DNA of 64,000 nucleotides from Arthrobacter alpinus (GCF_900105965.1 NZ_FNTV01000001.1:2108001-2172000); one strand, 5' to 3'; shown: positions 7,943-17,286, numbered from the stretch's first letter. Made by a program: numbers and translations. Notes: generated by a model from the sequence alone, not told the origin.

Positions 7943-9747
7943 GGATGCAACTTAGCTGGGCCTGCGGACGAATTCGCCAGAGACAACCCCAACAAGTTCG
8001 CTTGATTGATCAGGCCCACCCTTATTGCTGAAACCTTGTATTCTGCCGTTGTTCCCGGCCCGGATGGCAAGGCTGTCACATCTGCTGGCTTCGATGTTGA
8101 GCCACCCCATGGTTGATCCGGCTGGACGTTGATCCTGAGGGAAACCAGCGAACTGAGTGGCGACAGGATGGTTCCGAGCGCGGTAACTACCGGTGCGGTC
8201 AGTGCAGCCAGGCTTGATCCGAGGTTGCCTATCAGGGCTCCCGTGCCGAAGACGGTTGCGTTCAAGGCCGTGACCACCACGCCGTTAGCGCCATTCGTGA
8301 GTGGGGCCAATAGTCCGCCTAGGTCCAGCCCCAAACCGAGAATCTTCACCTTGGCTAGATGCGCAGGGTCGTTGGGTTGATCAAGTAGCTGGCCAATGCC
8401 AATTGGCCCAACTTGTACGTCAAGGGCGGGCACGTTCAGACCGAGCACTTTTAGACTGACTTCGGTGTTTGATGTGATGGTCACTGCTCTCAGGGCCGTC
8501 CGCATCGCACCCACCACTCTTTCCACCCATGTGTCCAGCATTTTAGTCAGTTTTTCGATCAGCGAATTGACGGTGGCGGTATCGAGGATGAGCTCATGGT
8601 TAGGGTCAAAGTTGTTAAGCCCAAAGTTCCCGCCATTGACATCAGGGACACCCATAAGCGTTGCAATGTTGACTCTTGCCGTCCCCGCTTCAAGATTAAC
8701 GGTCAGAGCGCCATCGGTCATGGATTCGCTCATCATGGCGGTGATGGCTGAAAGGTCGAGGCCACTGACCTTGGTGGAGGTAATCACCGTACCGAGCTTA
8801 AGTCCATCCAGGACAGGGTTGAGCAGAGCAATTACACCATCGGTAATCGCGGTACTAAGCCCCCCAGCGCCGACCAAGCTGGTCAATGTCCCTTGAACTC
8901 CATTCACCAGGACCTTCCCATTCGAGGCCACACTAGCGATTGCGGGAACTTTAGCATTCAAATCCAGGCCGGCGATTCCGTAGTTTCGAGTCACGGTGGG
9001 CGTTGGATCGAATTGCGGCCAACCGCTGATCATCTCGCAACTGTTCACCTTGGCCTCGGAGGCTACGGCCCCAATATCCAGGGACACGCCAGCAAGGGCT
9101 GCGGGAAGTAAAGCATCAAGATTGATGCTGGCCGCCTTGGGTGCTGACGCTGAACCATTTGCAGTACCCGCAACGTCCACAGCTCCCGACTGATCCGAAA
9201 CCAGTCCGGCAGCGCCATGCGCCAAACCGTTGCCCTTGGCCTGTCCCCATTGGGTGTAGGCGCCCAAACCGCCAACCGGAACACCGAGTCCCAGCGCTGC
9301 GGTGACGAGTGGATTCTGGGCTCCGAGTACGCCTACAGGGAGCTTGGCAATGTAGGTGGAGGTATCGCCCGGAGGCGTAACTTCCGATGCTGACGCGGGC
9401 ACAGCCGAGCCCAGCGTGCCATTGTTGGCTACTGTTACACCGTCCACGCCAGCCAGGGTGTCCAGGTTGATTCCGGCCACCATGCCCGTCAGCTGGCGTC
9501 CCCAAGCCCGGTTCTGGAACAGGGTGTTGCTGGTGCAGTCGCCCACAACGGCAGTTCCAACGTTGCTGTGCGCCCATTCGTTGTCCGTCCAGGCCGCTTG
9601 GGTCAGGCTGGTTGAGGCCACAAAGGCAATGGCCGCCACGCTGGCCACCAAGACCACGCGACGGGGGCGGGACAGGTGGTTCCGCAGTCGGCTCAGCGCC
9701 CTGCGGGTATTCAGGGCCTTGCGTACCTTCAAAGGTGGGAACTTCAT
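7939..9747 (-). CDS. Choice-of-anchor G family surface protein with SipW-type signal
   Basis: A 602-residue exported protein. After a basic N-terminus comes a hydrophobic core (VVLVASVAAIAFVASTSL) and TQAAWTDNEWAHSNVG, the same A-W-T-D-N-E-W seen in the protein at 11165-11863, so SipW processing is expected. The mature part (SNTLFQNRAWGRQLTGM, long stretches rich in Leu, Ala and Gly, GIAGLDLNAKVPAI) resembles the choice-of-anchor G family of actinobacteria, whose members carry alternative C-terminal anchors. Here no LPXTG or membrane segment is seen at the C-terminus (ANSSAGPAKLHP), so attachment must be by other means or through the neighbouring LATTG protein. Its start overlaps that gene's stop by four bases. 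Last gene of operon 2. Confidence 0.82.
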   Translation of the reverse strand: MKFPPLKVRKALNTRRALSRLRNHLSRPRRVVLVASVAAIAFVASTSLTQAAWTDNEWAHSNVGTAVVGDCTSNTLFQNRAWGRQLTGMVAGINLDTLAGVDGVTVANNGTLGSAVPASASEVTPPGDTSTYIAKLPVGVLGAQNPLVTAALGLGVPVGGLGAYTQWGQAKGNGLAHGAAGLVSDQSGAVDVAGTANGSASAPKAASINLDALLPAALAGVSLDIGAVASEAKVNSCEMISGWPQFDPTPTVTRNYGIAGLDLNAKVPAIASVASNGKVLVNGVQGTLTSLVGAGGLSTAITDGVIALLNPVLDGLKLGTVITSTKVSGLDLSAITAMMSESMTDGALTVNLEAGTARVNIATLMGVPDVNGGNFGLNNFDPNHELILDTATVNSLIEKLTKMLDTWVERVVGAMRTALRAVTITSNTEVSLKVLGLNVPALDVQVGPIGIGQLLDQPNDPAHLAKVKILGLGLDLGGLLAPLTNGANGVVVTALNATVFGTGALIGNLGSSLAALTAPVVTALGTILSPLSSLVSLRINVQPDQPWGGSTSKPADVTALPSGPGTTAEYKVSAIRVGLINQANLLGLSLANSSAGPAKLHP

Positions 9748-10487
9748 GAAGTGCGGCCCTTCCGTTTGTGCGCCACAACTACTCCGGCACCAGCCACCAA
9801 CAGCACTCCGCCGGCCCAGAGGAACGGCTGAATCCTGGAGCCTGTTGTGGCAAGATGCTCTTCGTCCACGGCAGCGGGATCGTCACCGAACCCAAAAACC
9901 CCGATGCCAAGGTTCAAGGTGGAATCCAGCGGCAAGGCCGTGGCCGTCGCAGGACGTTGCAATTTGACGAGCAGATACTTCGAAGGCTTGGCTGTGAGAT
10001 CACTCAGTGGCAGCTTGATCGCCTGATCAACTCCAGCGATGGGCTGTGCGGGAATCACGGTCGTGGCACCACTTGCACAGCCAAGGTCTTGGTTGATTCC
10101 GCTGGTGCCGTCCCACAGTGATGCGCATTCCTGAATTTGCATGGTGTAGCCGCCAGCCTGAGCAAGACTTCCGGTCGCGGCGATTTGCAAGGACGCCGTG
10201 CCCTTGTTCGCCCCACTGAGCCCTACCCCAATCTGAAAGCTAAAAACATCGCCAGGATCCAGCGCCGGAAAAGTTAATGGATACACGGAAGAAGACAAGG
10301 ACAGCATGCCAGAGGCTCCCGTTTCGGGAACCGGAACAAGAATCTCAGCAGAGGCAGCGGTTGCCCCATAGACTCCTCCCGCCGTGGACGCGGCCACGGC
10401 CAGAAGGACTCCGCTGAGCACTCTCAGCCTTTTGCCGCCAGCATTTCCAGGTGTGCCTCTAGGCGCACCACTCCAACCTCTGCCCAT
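9744..10487 (-). CDS. LATTG-anchored surface protein
   Basis: A 247-residue protein. The ATG at 10487 has GGGGGAG eight bases upstream and is preferred; a TTG at 10526 overlapping the sipW stop is the alternative. It has a signal peptide (LSGVLLAVAASTAGGVYG, ATAASA), a beta-rich domain with two short cysteine-containing segments (QIQECASLWDG, LGCASGATT), and a C-terminal sorting signal: HLATTGS, a hydrophobic span (FLWAGGVLLVAGAGVVVA) and HKRKGR. LAXTG is the motif used by class E sortases of actinobacteria. No sortase gene is present in this window, so it must act from elsewhere. Placement between a sipW and the choice-of-anchor G gene suggests it tethers that product to the wall. Confidence 0.75.
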   Translation of the reverse strand: MGRGWSGAPRGTPGNAGGKRLRVLSGVLLAVAASTAGGVYGATAASAEILVPVPETGASGMLSLSSSVYPLTFPALDPGDVFSFQIGVGLSGANKGTASLQIAATGSLAQAGGYTMQIQECASLWDGTSGINQDLGCASGATTVIPAQPIAGVDQAIKLPLSDLTAKPSKYLLVKLQRPATATALPLDSTLNLGIGVFGFGDDPAAVDEEHLATTGSRIQPFLWAGGVLLVAGAGVVVAHKRKGRTS

Positions 10488-10522
10488 GCCAGCCACTCCC
10501 CCAATATCTAGATGTGCATCGT

Positions 10523-11155
10523 TCAAGATTCAGCGTCGAGGCGCCGAATCGATTTTTCAGGTTCCGCGCGGTGTTTGCGGGCGCGTTTGGGCCAAAATGA
10601 CCATGCCACGAGGGCTGAGACTATTAACGTTGCTGCACCCAGGAACCACGGGCCGCGCATAGCCATGACCCAAGCACCAAGGCGAGGAACTGTGAAGACA
10701 ACTTTTTGGGCGGACGCCACTGTGTACAGAACAGGATCTTCGCTGCTGTTCGCGTCGCCCTTGAGCGTCAGAACTGCCTTTCCAGATTGCGGTCCGGCTG
10801 GGTCGTCATTCACGCTCACCACACGGTGCGTAATCAGGACGGTGGCACCATCCCTAAGCACGGACGCAACATCGCCTGGCTTTAGCTCCTTCGCGGGGAT
10901 CTTAATAGTCAGCGAAATTGCCCCCACCGGATAGTGCGGCTCCATGGAACCTGTTTTAAATACCACAAAAGACGCGTTCAAGAAATAGCCCGCAGTAATT
11001 CCGATAATACAAATAACTCCTGCAACAGCAATGATTGTCAGGAAGCCTTCCCGGAATATGTTTAGGACACGTGCCGCTCTTTCCAGTGAGACTCTTCCGG
11101 CAGCATTTGAATTGCTGCCGGAAGAGTTTTCGTCCTGGACCAGCTGTTCTGGCAT
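10523..11155 (-). CDS. SipW-like signal peptidase I
   Basis: A 210-residue membrane protein. A hydrophilic N-terminus precedes a membrane segment (about 38-58); then the nucleophile in FKTGSMEPHYPVG, His in VLITHRVVSV, Asp in LKGDANSSED, and a C-terminal membrane segment followed by a basic tail. This is the S26B Ser-His type. It lies nine bases downstream of the TasA-like gene and ends at the start region of the LATTG-protein gene, so it serves operon 2. It is about equally distant from the other three signal peptidases here. Confidence 0.9.
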   Translation of the reverse strand: MPEQLVQDENSSGSNSNAAGRVSLERAARVLNIFREGFLTIIAVAGVICIIGITAGYFLNASFVVFKTGSMEPHYPVGAISLTIKIPAKELKPGDVASVLRDGATVLITHRVVSVNDDPAGPQSGKAVLTLKGDANSSEDPVLYTVASAQKVVFTVPRLGAWVMAMRGPWFLGAATLIVSALVAWSFWPKRARKHRAEPEKSIRRLDAES

Positions 11156-11164
11156 TGAGGGATA

Positions 11165-11863
11165 CTAGGATCCTGTGATGCTGGTAAAGCGCCACACGGG
11201 AATGGTGTTCTTACCCTGGAGAGTCACGTCAGTGACTGTAGTGGGAAGGGTGATGGCAAAGCAGAGGTCCACGGCAGTCCCCGGGGCTCCGGGTGCACCG
11301 GCGTCTAGGGCAATAGTTACCGCGGAATTTGCGGTAAGCGCTGACCCGGCAGGGACCAAGGTGGTACCGCCGGTCATGGTTCCGACTTTGCAGTCCGCTT
11401 CGGTGACTCCGGTTTGCACTCCATACTGGAGCGCCGAATAGAGCGGTGTTGAGTTGGCGGTGGTGCTAACTGGAGCAGCCGACTGAACACCTTCCGCCAG
11501 GGTGGCCGTCAACGCCTCAGAACCGGCCACTGCACGAAGTTGCATGGGTGCATACACGGTCTTGCCCGGTGTGAGGTCTGTTGCGCCGACGCTGAAGGTC
11601 AATGCGCCACCGTTTTTGGCGGGCTGATCTGACCACGCCGCTACGCCGGTTGCTCCAGTCCAGGTGTTTTGCTGCATCTGGTAGGTCTTGGTGCCCGGGT
11701 TTGTGTTAGTGCCATCCGCCGTTGCGCCGAACACCCATTCATTGTCAGTCCATGCGGCGAGTGTGAACGCGGCGCCGACTCCCAAAACGAGGCCACCGGC
11801 AAGAAGTGCGCGGACCTTTGTGGAAGTTTTTTGAGACCTGACTTTATTACCTAAATTCGACAA
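11165..11863 (-). CDS. TasA-like exported protein with SipW-cognate signal peptide, first gene of operon 2
   Basis: A 232-residue protein beginning at a TTG (11863) with GGGGG nine bases upstream. The signal region KVRALLAGGLVLGVGAAFTL followed by AAWTDNEWVFGA is very close to that of 2965-3555 and of the choice-of-anchor G protein. The mature domain is beta-rich (YAPMQLRAVAGSEALTATLA, DLCFAITLPTTV) with two cysteines and ends VWRFTSITGS. Family knowledge supports export and assembly into extracellular fibres; the precise role here is inferred from the adjacent sipW gene. Confidence 0.8.
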   Translation of the reverse strand: MSNLGNKVRSQKTSTKVRALLAGGLVLGVGAAFTLAAWTDNEWVFGATADGTNTNPGTKTYQMQQNTWTGATGVAAWSDQPAKNGGALTFSVGATDLTPGKTVYAPMQLRAVAGSEALTATLAEGVQSAAPVSTTANSTPLYSALQYGVQTGVTEADCKVGTMTGGTTLVPAGSALTANSAVTIALDAGAPGAPGTAVDLCFAITLPTTVTDVTLQGKNTIPVWRFTSITGS

Positions 11864-12378
11864 TTTGGTACCCCCTAATATAATGCCAGTCCCCCAATGG
11901 AATTGGCCACGCTTTGGATTTCAGAACCAGTAGCCCTAGAATTCCAAGATAAATTTGTCAGAAGATTCGCTCGATGTCAATAAGGCAAAAAGACACATTA
12001 GAGCGGTTCGTGTAATAGTGTTGCAATTTTGAATTAGCAGGTGGTAAAGAAATTCCCGGCTACGTTCGGGCATGCCCAGAAGGACAAGAGATGATGCCCG
12101 GCTCACCAGACCATGCCACACGTTCAGACATGCCGGAACACTCGCTTTAATACCTGTTTAACTCATTTTTGGACGCATCCTATTGACCCTTAGTTTCGTA
12201 CCCGCCATCCTGAAATCAGCACGCGTTGGTCACCTTCATTACGTCTGCGCGAGTGGGTTCTGCAACCTCCTTGGACTCACTCGGAACGTCATGATCTAGG
12301 ACCAAGCAATACGTCAACGGAGAGCCGCCAAACCTCGGCTCCAGATTCGTGCAGGCTGGTAAAGGAAGCGAGTTCCAG
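11864..12378. other. 515-base intergenic region between operon 2 and the deacetylase gene
   Basis: AT-rich and without a convincing gene. It must carry divergent promoters. On the minus strand TTGACA lies near 11970 followed 17 bases later by a weak -10 (CAAATT), and TATATT occurs close to the first gene of operon 2. The assignments are tentative. Confidence 0.4.
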
Positions 12379-14265
12379 ATGGTTCGCAAGGCGACGAATT
12401 CCCGTGACGGGCAGCAACCTCACGTGGCTCTGGACAGGGTGCAATGGCCGGCAAGGTTGGCAGCCTCAGTCATTGCCATATCGCTGGCTGCGTTCTTCGT
12501 GGGTGCCTTCGGTGCCCCGGCCCAGGCCGCAGCGCCAACAACTGTGACCCTCTCTTTCGACGATGGAAACGCGGATCAACTCACTGCCGCTACCATCATG
12601 CAAGCCAGCGGGCTACGTGGAACGTTTTACGTGCCCTCCGGATATGTGGACCAGCCCGGATACCTGACTGTGGCTAACCTGCAAACACTGGCTGCTGCCG
12701 GGCATGAAATCGGCGGACACACAGTAACCCACCCCGATCTGGCCACATTGCCTGTGGATGAAGCGAGCCGCCAGGTCTGCAATGACCGCGTCAACCTGAA
12801 CAACTGGGGTCTCCGCGTCACCAGCTTCGCCTATCCATTTGCCTCGCTTACAGCGGCGACGAAGACTGTTGTCAAAAACTGCGGCTACAACAGTGCACGC
12901 GGGCTAGGCGACATCTCGACACGATTTGGCTGCAACGGCTGCGGCTTGGCGGAGACAATTCCCCCTGCCGATGCCTATGAGATCAAGGCCCCCGATGAGG
13001 TGGACAGCACCTGGACTCTGGCCGACCTGCAAAAGACCGTCACCCAAGCGGAGACCGCGGGCGGATGGGTTGAGCTCACCTTTCACCACATCGGCACAGG
13101 CGGAACCGACCCCCTGACTACCTCTCCGGCGCTCTTCCAACAATTTGCCCAGTGGCTGGCGACCCGGCCCGCGACCACAACGGTCAAGACCGTGGACCAG
13201 GTTATTGGCGGCACGCTCAAGCCACTAGTCTCCGGACCCACCGTTCCCAGCAAACCCGTCGGTAGCAATATGATCACCAACCCCGGTTTGGAAACCCTTA
13301 CGAGTGGCGTTCCACAATGTTGGCAGAACGGCGGCTATGGCACTAACACGGCCGCGTTCAGCACGGTTTCACCCGGGCGGACAGGAACGCGCGCGGCGGT
13401 GCTTACTGTCACCGGCTATAGCAGTGGTGACGCCAAGTGGCTGCCCGCACTGGATCTGGGAGGATGCTCCCCCAACGCCACAGCAGGTCACGCCTACACG
13501 TTGTCCGGATGGTACAAGTCCAACGCGCCCACACAGATTGAGGTCTACTACCGGACTGGCCTGGGCTCGTGGTCTTACTGGACGGCCAGCCCATTCTTCG
13601 CAGCGGCAACCACCTACCAACAGGCCTCATGGACCACTCCGCCACTGCCTGCCGGTGCCAGCGCCATCAGTTTTGGCCTGAACCTGGTCAGCAACGGAAA
13701 AATCACCACCGATGACTACGCCATGTTTGATGCGGCGGCAGTTCCGCCGCCACCACCGCCAACACCAGGCACAAACTTGGTGCAAAACGCGAGCTTGGAA
13801 ACCGCGGGAGCCAGTGGCTTTCCACAATGCTGGCAGGCTTCCAACTACGGAACTAATACGCCGGTATTCAGTACCATTGCCGCAGCGCATACTGGGACCA
13901 AGGCAGAAAAAGTAACGGTCACCGGGTACGCAAACGGCGATGCCAAGGTCCTTCCCACTTTGGATTCCGGAACGTGTGCGCCAGTAGGGATCGCCGGCCA
14001 CACCTACTCGATGCGTGCCTGGTACAACTCGACGGTTCCCACGCAATTTGCCGCGTACTACAAGGCCGCCAACGGCACGTGGACCTACTGGACATCGAGC
14101 CCTTGGTTCGCTGCCAGCCCGAGCTACGTGCAGGCCGTGTGGACAACGCCCGCACTTCCCGCCGGAGCCACCGCCATCAGCTATGGACTCAACGTCTTCC
14201 AAAACGGATCGCTGACCACTGATGACTACGCTCTCTATGACACCGTTGGGGCACCTGCCCCGTAA
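12379..14265 (+). CDS. Secreted polysaccharide deacetylase (NodB domain) with two C-terminal jelly-roll-like repeats
   Basis: A 628-residue protein. ATG 12379 has AAAGGAAG about ten bases upstream; a GTG at 12349 is possible. A signal peptide ends near APAQAAA (about 52). The NodB (CE4) domain has motif 1 LSFDDGN (Asp61, Asp62), motif 2 GGHTVTHPDL (His114, His118) and a late FHHI (His236/237), so the metal-binding triad and catalytic base are all present. Two repeated domains of about 150 residues follow (TNPGLETLTSG, then QNASLETAGASG), each with a QCWQ motif, YWT.SP.F and a proline-rich linker between them; they look like carbohydrate-binding jelly rolls. It probably deacetylates an N-acetylated surface glycan. 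Its closest relative in the window, 60819-62249, lacks the active-site residues. Confidence 0.88.
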   Translation: MVRKATNSRDGQQPHVALDRVQWPARLAASVIAISLAAFFVGAFGAPAQAAAPTTVTLSFDDGNADQLTAATIMQASGLRGTFYVPSGYVDQPGYLTVANLQTLAAAGHEIGGHTVTHPDLATLPVDEASRQVCNDRVNLNNWGLRVTSFAYPFASLTAATKTVVKNCGYNSARGLGDISTRFGCNGCGLAETIPPADAYEIKAPDEVDSTWTLADLQKTVTQAETAGGWVELTFHHIGTGGTDPLTTSPALFQQFAQWLATRPATTTVKTVDQVIGGTLKPLVSGPTVPSKPVGSNMITNPGLETLTSGVPQCWQNGGYGTNTAAFSTVSPGRTGTRAAVLTVTGYSSGDAKWLPALDLGGCSPNATAGHAYTLSGWYKSNAPTQIEVYYRTGLGSWSYWTASPFFAAATTYQQASWTTPPLPAGASAISFGLNLVSNGKITTDDYAMFDAAAVPPPPPPTPGTNLVQNASLETAGASGFPQCWQASNYGTNTPVFSTIAAAHTGTKAEKVTVTGYANGDAKVLPTLDSGTCAPVGIAGHTYSMRAWYNSTVPTQFAAYYKAANGTWTYWTSSPWFAASPSYVQAVWTTPALPAGATAISYGLNVFQNGSLTTDDYALYDTVGAPAP

Positions 14266-14280
14266 GGCCAGAACGGACGA

Positions 14281-14311
14281 CGGCGCCCCGGCAGTTGCCG
14301 GGGCGCCGTTC
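14281..14311. terminator. Strong bidirectional terminator
   Basis: A GC-rich perfect stem, CGGCGCCCCGGCA pairing with TGCCGGGGCGCCG around a two-base loop, followed by TTCGTTT. It lies between the convergent deacetylase and SLH-protein genes. Confidence 0.85.
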
Positions 14312-14343
14312 GTTTGCTGGGAATTAACTTCCGGGACAGAAAG

Positions 14344-15915
14344 CTACCTCAACTTTTCGTAGCCTGGCCTACTGGACCAGCGTTTCAGGAATGCAGCCAT
14401 AGCGTCCCTGTGGACCGGTTCGTCAGGCCTGTAGCTTCCATCTTCCCAGCCGGTTGAGACGTCATTACAAGCCATCCACACAATCTCGTCATAGAACTGG
14501 GCCGTGGCCGGGTTGTCCTTGAACCACCTCATCTCGTGCGGGAAGCGGTTGCAAGAGGGACTGTCCGTCATGCGGTACAGGAATGCGGCCATGGCGTCCC
14601 TGTTGACGGACCCCAGCGGTCTGAAGGTGCCATCCGCGTAGCCGGTGGTGATCCCTTTGGAACTAAGCCAGGTAATTTCCTTGTAAAAAGGAGCCGTGGT
14701 GGAAACATCGCGGAAGGGCGACTTAGCAGGAGGTGTGAATGCCGGCATGCCCGCCGCCCGGTACAGGAACGCGGCCATGGCGTCCCTGTGGATCGGTTCG
14801 AGTGGGCGGAACGTCCCGTCCGGGTAGCCCGCAGTGACGCCTCGGGCCGCCAGCCAGGTGATGTCTTCCGTGAATTGAGAGACGGCGGGTACATCACTAA
14901 ATAGAGGTGCCTGAACAAGGGTGAAATCGATTCCCGGGGTGGTTCCTTCGGGCGGGACAATGACAGTGACTGATGATGCGGGGCTGGTTGCCGCTCCGTA
15001 CCATTGATCCACCAAATCACTCTGGCTGACTTCGGCGGTGACCTTGACCAGGTACTGTCCTGGTGACAGTCCAGTGATCCTGAATGAGCCGTCAGGGGAA
15101 ATCCGGCTTCGACCCCTGGGGTAAAAGTAGGTTTCATCGCGGGCGGACACTGTGAGGCCTGCTGTCGTGGAGCCTTCAGGAAGGTTCAGCGTCCCGCTAA
15201 TGGTTGAGGATCTCCGCATGCTGTAGTCGATCCCGGTAATAACTTCTGCTGGACCAACGGAAATCCTGACCCCGTTCTCCGAATTCCATGTACCACAAAG
15301 GCTTGTCAATGCACCGTCGTCGCCCGCTGAGAAACACACGGTGTACGTGCCTGGCGGCAACCCCGCGAGCGTGTAGCGGCCCGCAGAGTCGGAGAAACCA
15401 TACATAATCGTGCCGGCGCCAAGGCGCGGATCGTCCGGCCAGGCATGGACCCCCACATTTGCATTCGAGACTCCCTCGGGCACGGTGACGGTCCCTGAAA
15501 CAGTGGCCCCCAGCGACACATTCACATTAATGCCCGAAATCGCTTGCCCAGCTCCAACGGCTACCGGCTTGGCTGTGGCCTGCGTAACGCCGCCATACCA
15601 AGCGTCGTATCCACCGCTGATGTGGCCGTTGACCCTGACGTTGTAGTTGGCGGGCGTCAGGTTATCCAGCGTGTACTTGCCATCCGGACGAACGGCCACT
15701 GAGTGTGTTGCAAGCGCGCCGTCGTCGGGAAAAGCGACAATGTAAGCCTTCGAAACGTCGACGCCGGGTGCCGCTGATACTGTGCCGCTAATGCTTCCGG
15801 TGCCAGCCGCAGCGGTGGCTGGGCTGGCAGGAACGACCCCGGACAGAACCATCGCGGCCATTGCCAGGATTGCTGGAGCCCGCCAAAAACGGCGCAATGC
15901 AAAAGGTGGTGCCAC
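14344..15915 (-). CDS. SLH-domain surface protein with carboxypeptidase-regulatory-like repeats
   Basis: A 523-residue protein from a GTG at 15915, preceded by GGGGGAA; the frame stays open to 16086, but that extension has no signal peptide. The signal sequence (APAILAMAAMVLSGVVPASP) is followed by four CarboxypepD_reg/CnaB-like beta repeats (GSISGTVSAAPGVDV, ATVSGTVTVPEG, STISGTLNLPEG and a related segment ending in TPGIDFTLVQAP). Three SLH domains end the protein, each with F.DV or equivalent, W.A..GV..G, DGTFRP and RDAMAAFLYR. SLH domains bind pyruvylated wall glycans, which is notable because two pyruvyltransferase genes lie in this window. The protein is probably non-covalently wall-bound. 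It diverges from a tiny membrane-protein gene. Confidence 0.85.
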   Translation of the reverse strand: MAPPFALRRFWRAPAILAMAAMVLSGVVPASPATAAAGTGSISGTVSAAPGVDVSKAYIVAFPDDGALATHSVAVRPDGKYTLDNLTPANYNVRVNGHISGGYDAWYGGVTQATAKPVAVGAGQAISGINVNVSLGATVSGTVTVPEGVSNANVGVHAWPDDPRLGAGTIMYGFSDSAGRYTLAGLPPGTYTVCFSAGDDGALTSLCGTWNSENGVRISVGPAEVITGIDYSMRRSSTISGTLNLPEGSTTAGLTVSARDETYFYPRGRSRISPDGSFRITGLSPGQYLVKVTAEVSQSDLVDQWYGAATSPASSVTVIVPPEGTTPGIDFTLVQAPLFSDVPAVSQFTEDITWLAARGVTAGYPDGTFRPLEPIHRDAMAAFLYRAAGMPAFTPPAKSPFRDVSTTAPFYKEITWLSSKGITTGYADGTFRPLGSVNRDAMAAFLYRMTDSPSCNRFPHEMRWFKDNPATAQFYDEIVWMACNDVSTGWEDGSYRPDEPVHRDAMAAFLKRWSSRPGYEKLR

Positions 15916-16167
15916 GATTCCCCCAAGTACGTTCAATGAGCAGTGCAAATGCTGATCGAATTCTACGGGCACTGAAGGACCCGCTGCCTCAAAACTCCAT
16001 AGATTGCGCGTCTGGAATGCACATGACGCAAAAAAGCGAGTGGTGGGACGCTGGCAATAGAGTGGTCTGCACTCTATCGGCTCCATACCGAGCCTTCATA
16101 GGCTCATTTGCAGGTACATACATTCGTACCCAGCCTGGGGCTGGATACAGGGGAAGGGTGTTGCGTC

Positions 16168-16308
16168 ATGATGAGCCGGAACAGTAGATTGCGGGCAAGG
16201 CGGAGAAGGCGCAGCCAGGAACGGTCCCCGTTCTGGAAATATCTAATCTTGGGCGTGCTTTGTGTGTCTGCGGTCTCTGTGACACTGCTGGCTTTGCGCA
16301 CCGCCTGA
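16168..16308 (+). CDS. Small single-pass membrane protein, 46 residues
   Basis: ATG 16168 follows GGGAAGGG at nine bases. The product starts MMSRNSRLRARRRRRSQERS, a highly basic segment, then FWKYLILGVLCVSAVSVTLL as one membrane helix and ends ALRTA. It resembles the 39-residue protein at 26266-26385 in having a basic N-terminus and a KYL(I/M)LGV helix. The function is unknown; the Arg-rich cytoplasmic tail suggests a stable N-in topology. It is convergent with the response regulator. Confidence 0.55.
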   Translation: MMSRNSRLRARRRRRSQERSPFWKYLILGVLCVSAVSVTLLALRTA

Positions 16309-16363
16309 CCGTGCGGCCCCCTACGAAACAGAGGGCACGACGGCGGCGTCTGGGCCATGCGGG

Positions 16364-17173
16364 TTAGTGCACCAAGCGGTAGCCCACGCCGCGTACGGTC
16401 TTGATCCAGCGCGGCTCTCTCGGGTTGTCGCCCAATTTGCGGCGCAGGTTCGCAACGTGAACCTCAATGGTCCGTTCGTCGGCGTCGCTGATGTAGGTGC
16501 CGACGTCGTACTCCTCACCGCGAATCCGACGCACCAAATCTGACTTGGTCCGCACCTGCCTGCCGCTGTCAACCAGGGCGTGGAGGATGTCGAACTCTGT
16601 CCGTGTCAGTTCCAGCTCCGCGCCGTCCACTTCGGCTGTGCGGTCCCCGCTATTGAGGAGGAGGCCGTTGAGCTCCTGCGTCCCGGGCAGCTGCGAGTCG
16701 TTGGAAGCTGCATCTAAAGACTGACTGCTGGGCTCAGATTCCGAAGCCTCTTCAGCCACGGGGGCACGCTCTGCTGCCACGGCGGGTGAGCCATCGCCGG
16801 CAAACCGCGGGCGGCGCATCATGGCACTGATCCTGGCCCGCAGCTCACGAGGGCGGAACGGCTTGGTCAGGTAATCATCGGCGCCGGTTTCCAGCCCCAG
16901 AAGGGTGTCCATTTCATCGGCGCGCCCGGTCAGCATGATGATGTAGGCATCGCTGAAGAGCCGGACTCGCCGTGCCACTTCGAAGCCGTCGATGTCCGGC
17001 AATCCAAGGTCCAGGGTCACAATGGCGGGGTTGTTATCCCGGACCATTTCAACGCCTTCTGCACCGGTGCCCGCAGCGTGAACCTCAAAGCCAGACTGGC
17101 TGAGAATTACGCTGATGAGCTCGCGAATATCCTGGTCGTCTTCAACGATGACCGCCACACGAGAATTGTCCAT
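16364..17173 (-). CDS. OmpR/PhoB-type response regulator
   Basis: A 269-residue regulator. The receiver domain (1-120) has the acidic pair VEDDQD (12-13), phospho-acceptor Asp55 in VTLDLGLPD, a conserved Thr in MLTGRAD and Lys in YLTKPF. An unusually long linker of about 50 residues (SPAVAAERAPVAEEASESEP) joins it to a winged-helix domain ending in TIEVHVANLRRKLG and VRGVGYRL. No kinase gene is adjacent, so it is an orphan by position; the two kinases at 6257 and 23727 are candidate partners. OmpR-type regulators bind direct repeats, and the spaced CTAGTC repeats at 6056-6104 are a possible target. The pairings are inference. Confidence 0.92.
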   Translation of the reverse strand: MDNSRVAVIVEDDQDIRELISVILSQSGFEVHAAGTGAEGVEMVRDNNPAIVTLDLGLPDIDGFEVARRVRLFSDAYIIMLTGRADEMDTLLGLETGADDYLTKPFRPRELRARISAMMRRPRFAGDGSPAVAAERAPVAEEASESEPSSQSLDAASNDSQLPGTQELNGLLLNSGDRTAEVDGAELELTRTEFDILHALVDSGRQVRTKSDLVRRIRGEEYDVGTYISDADERTIEVHVANLRRKLGDNPREPRWIKTVRGVGYRLVH

Positions 17174-17286
17174 TCTTACCCCACCAAGCTAACGAGACCA
17201 ATGAAAACGCCCGCCGATTCCAGCGGTTCCTGAGCCCCCAGACTCAGCAATAACTCCAGTATCGCATCCTCGGGGCCCCGGACCGG

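Noticed and set aside
15916..16086. N-terminal extension of the SLH protein
   Set aside because: The extension has no signal peptide; the GTG at 15915 is followed directly by one.
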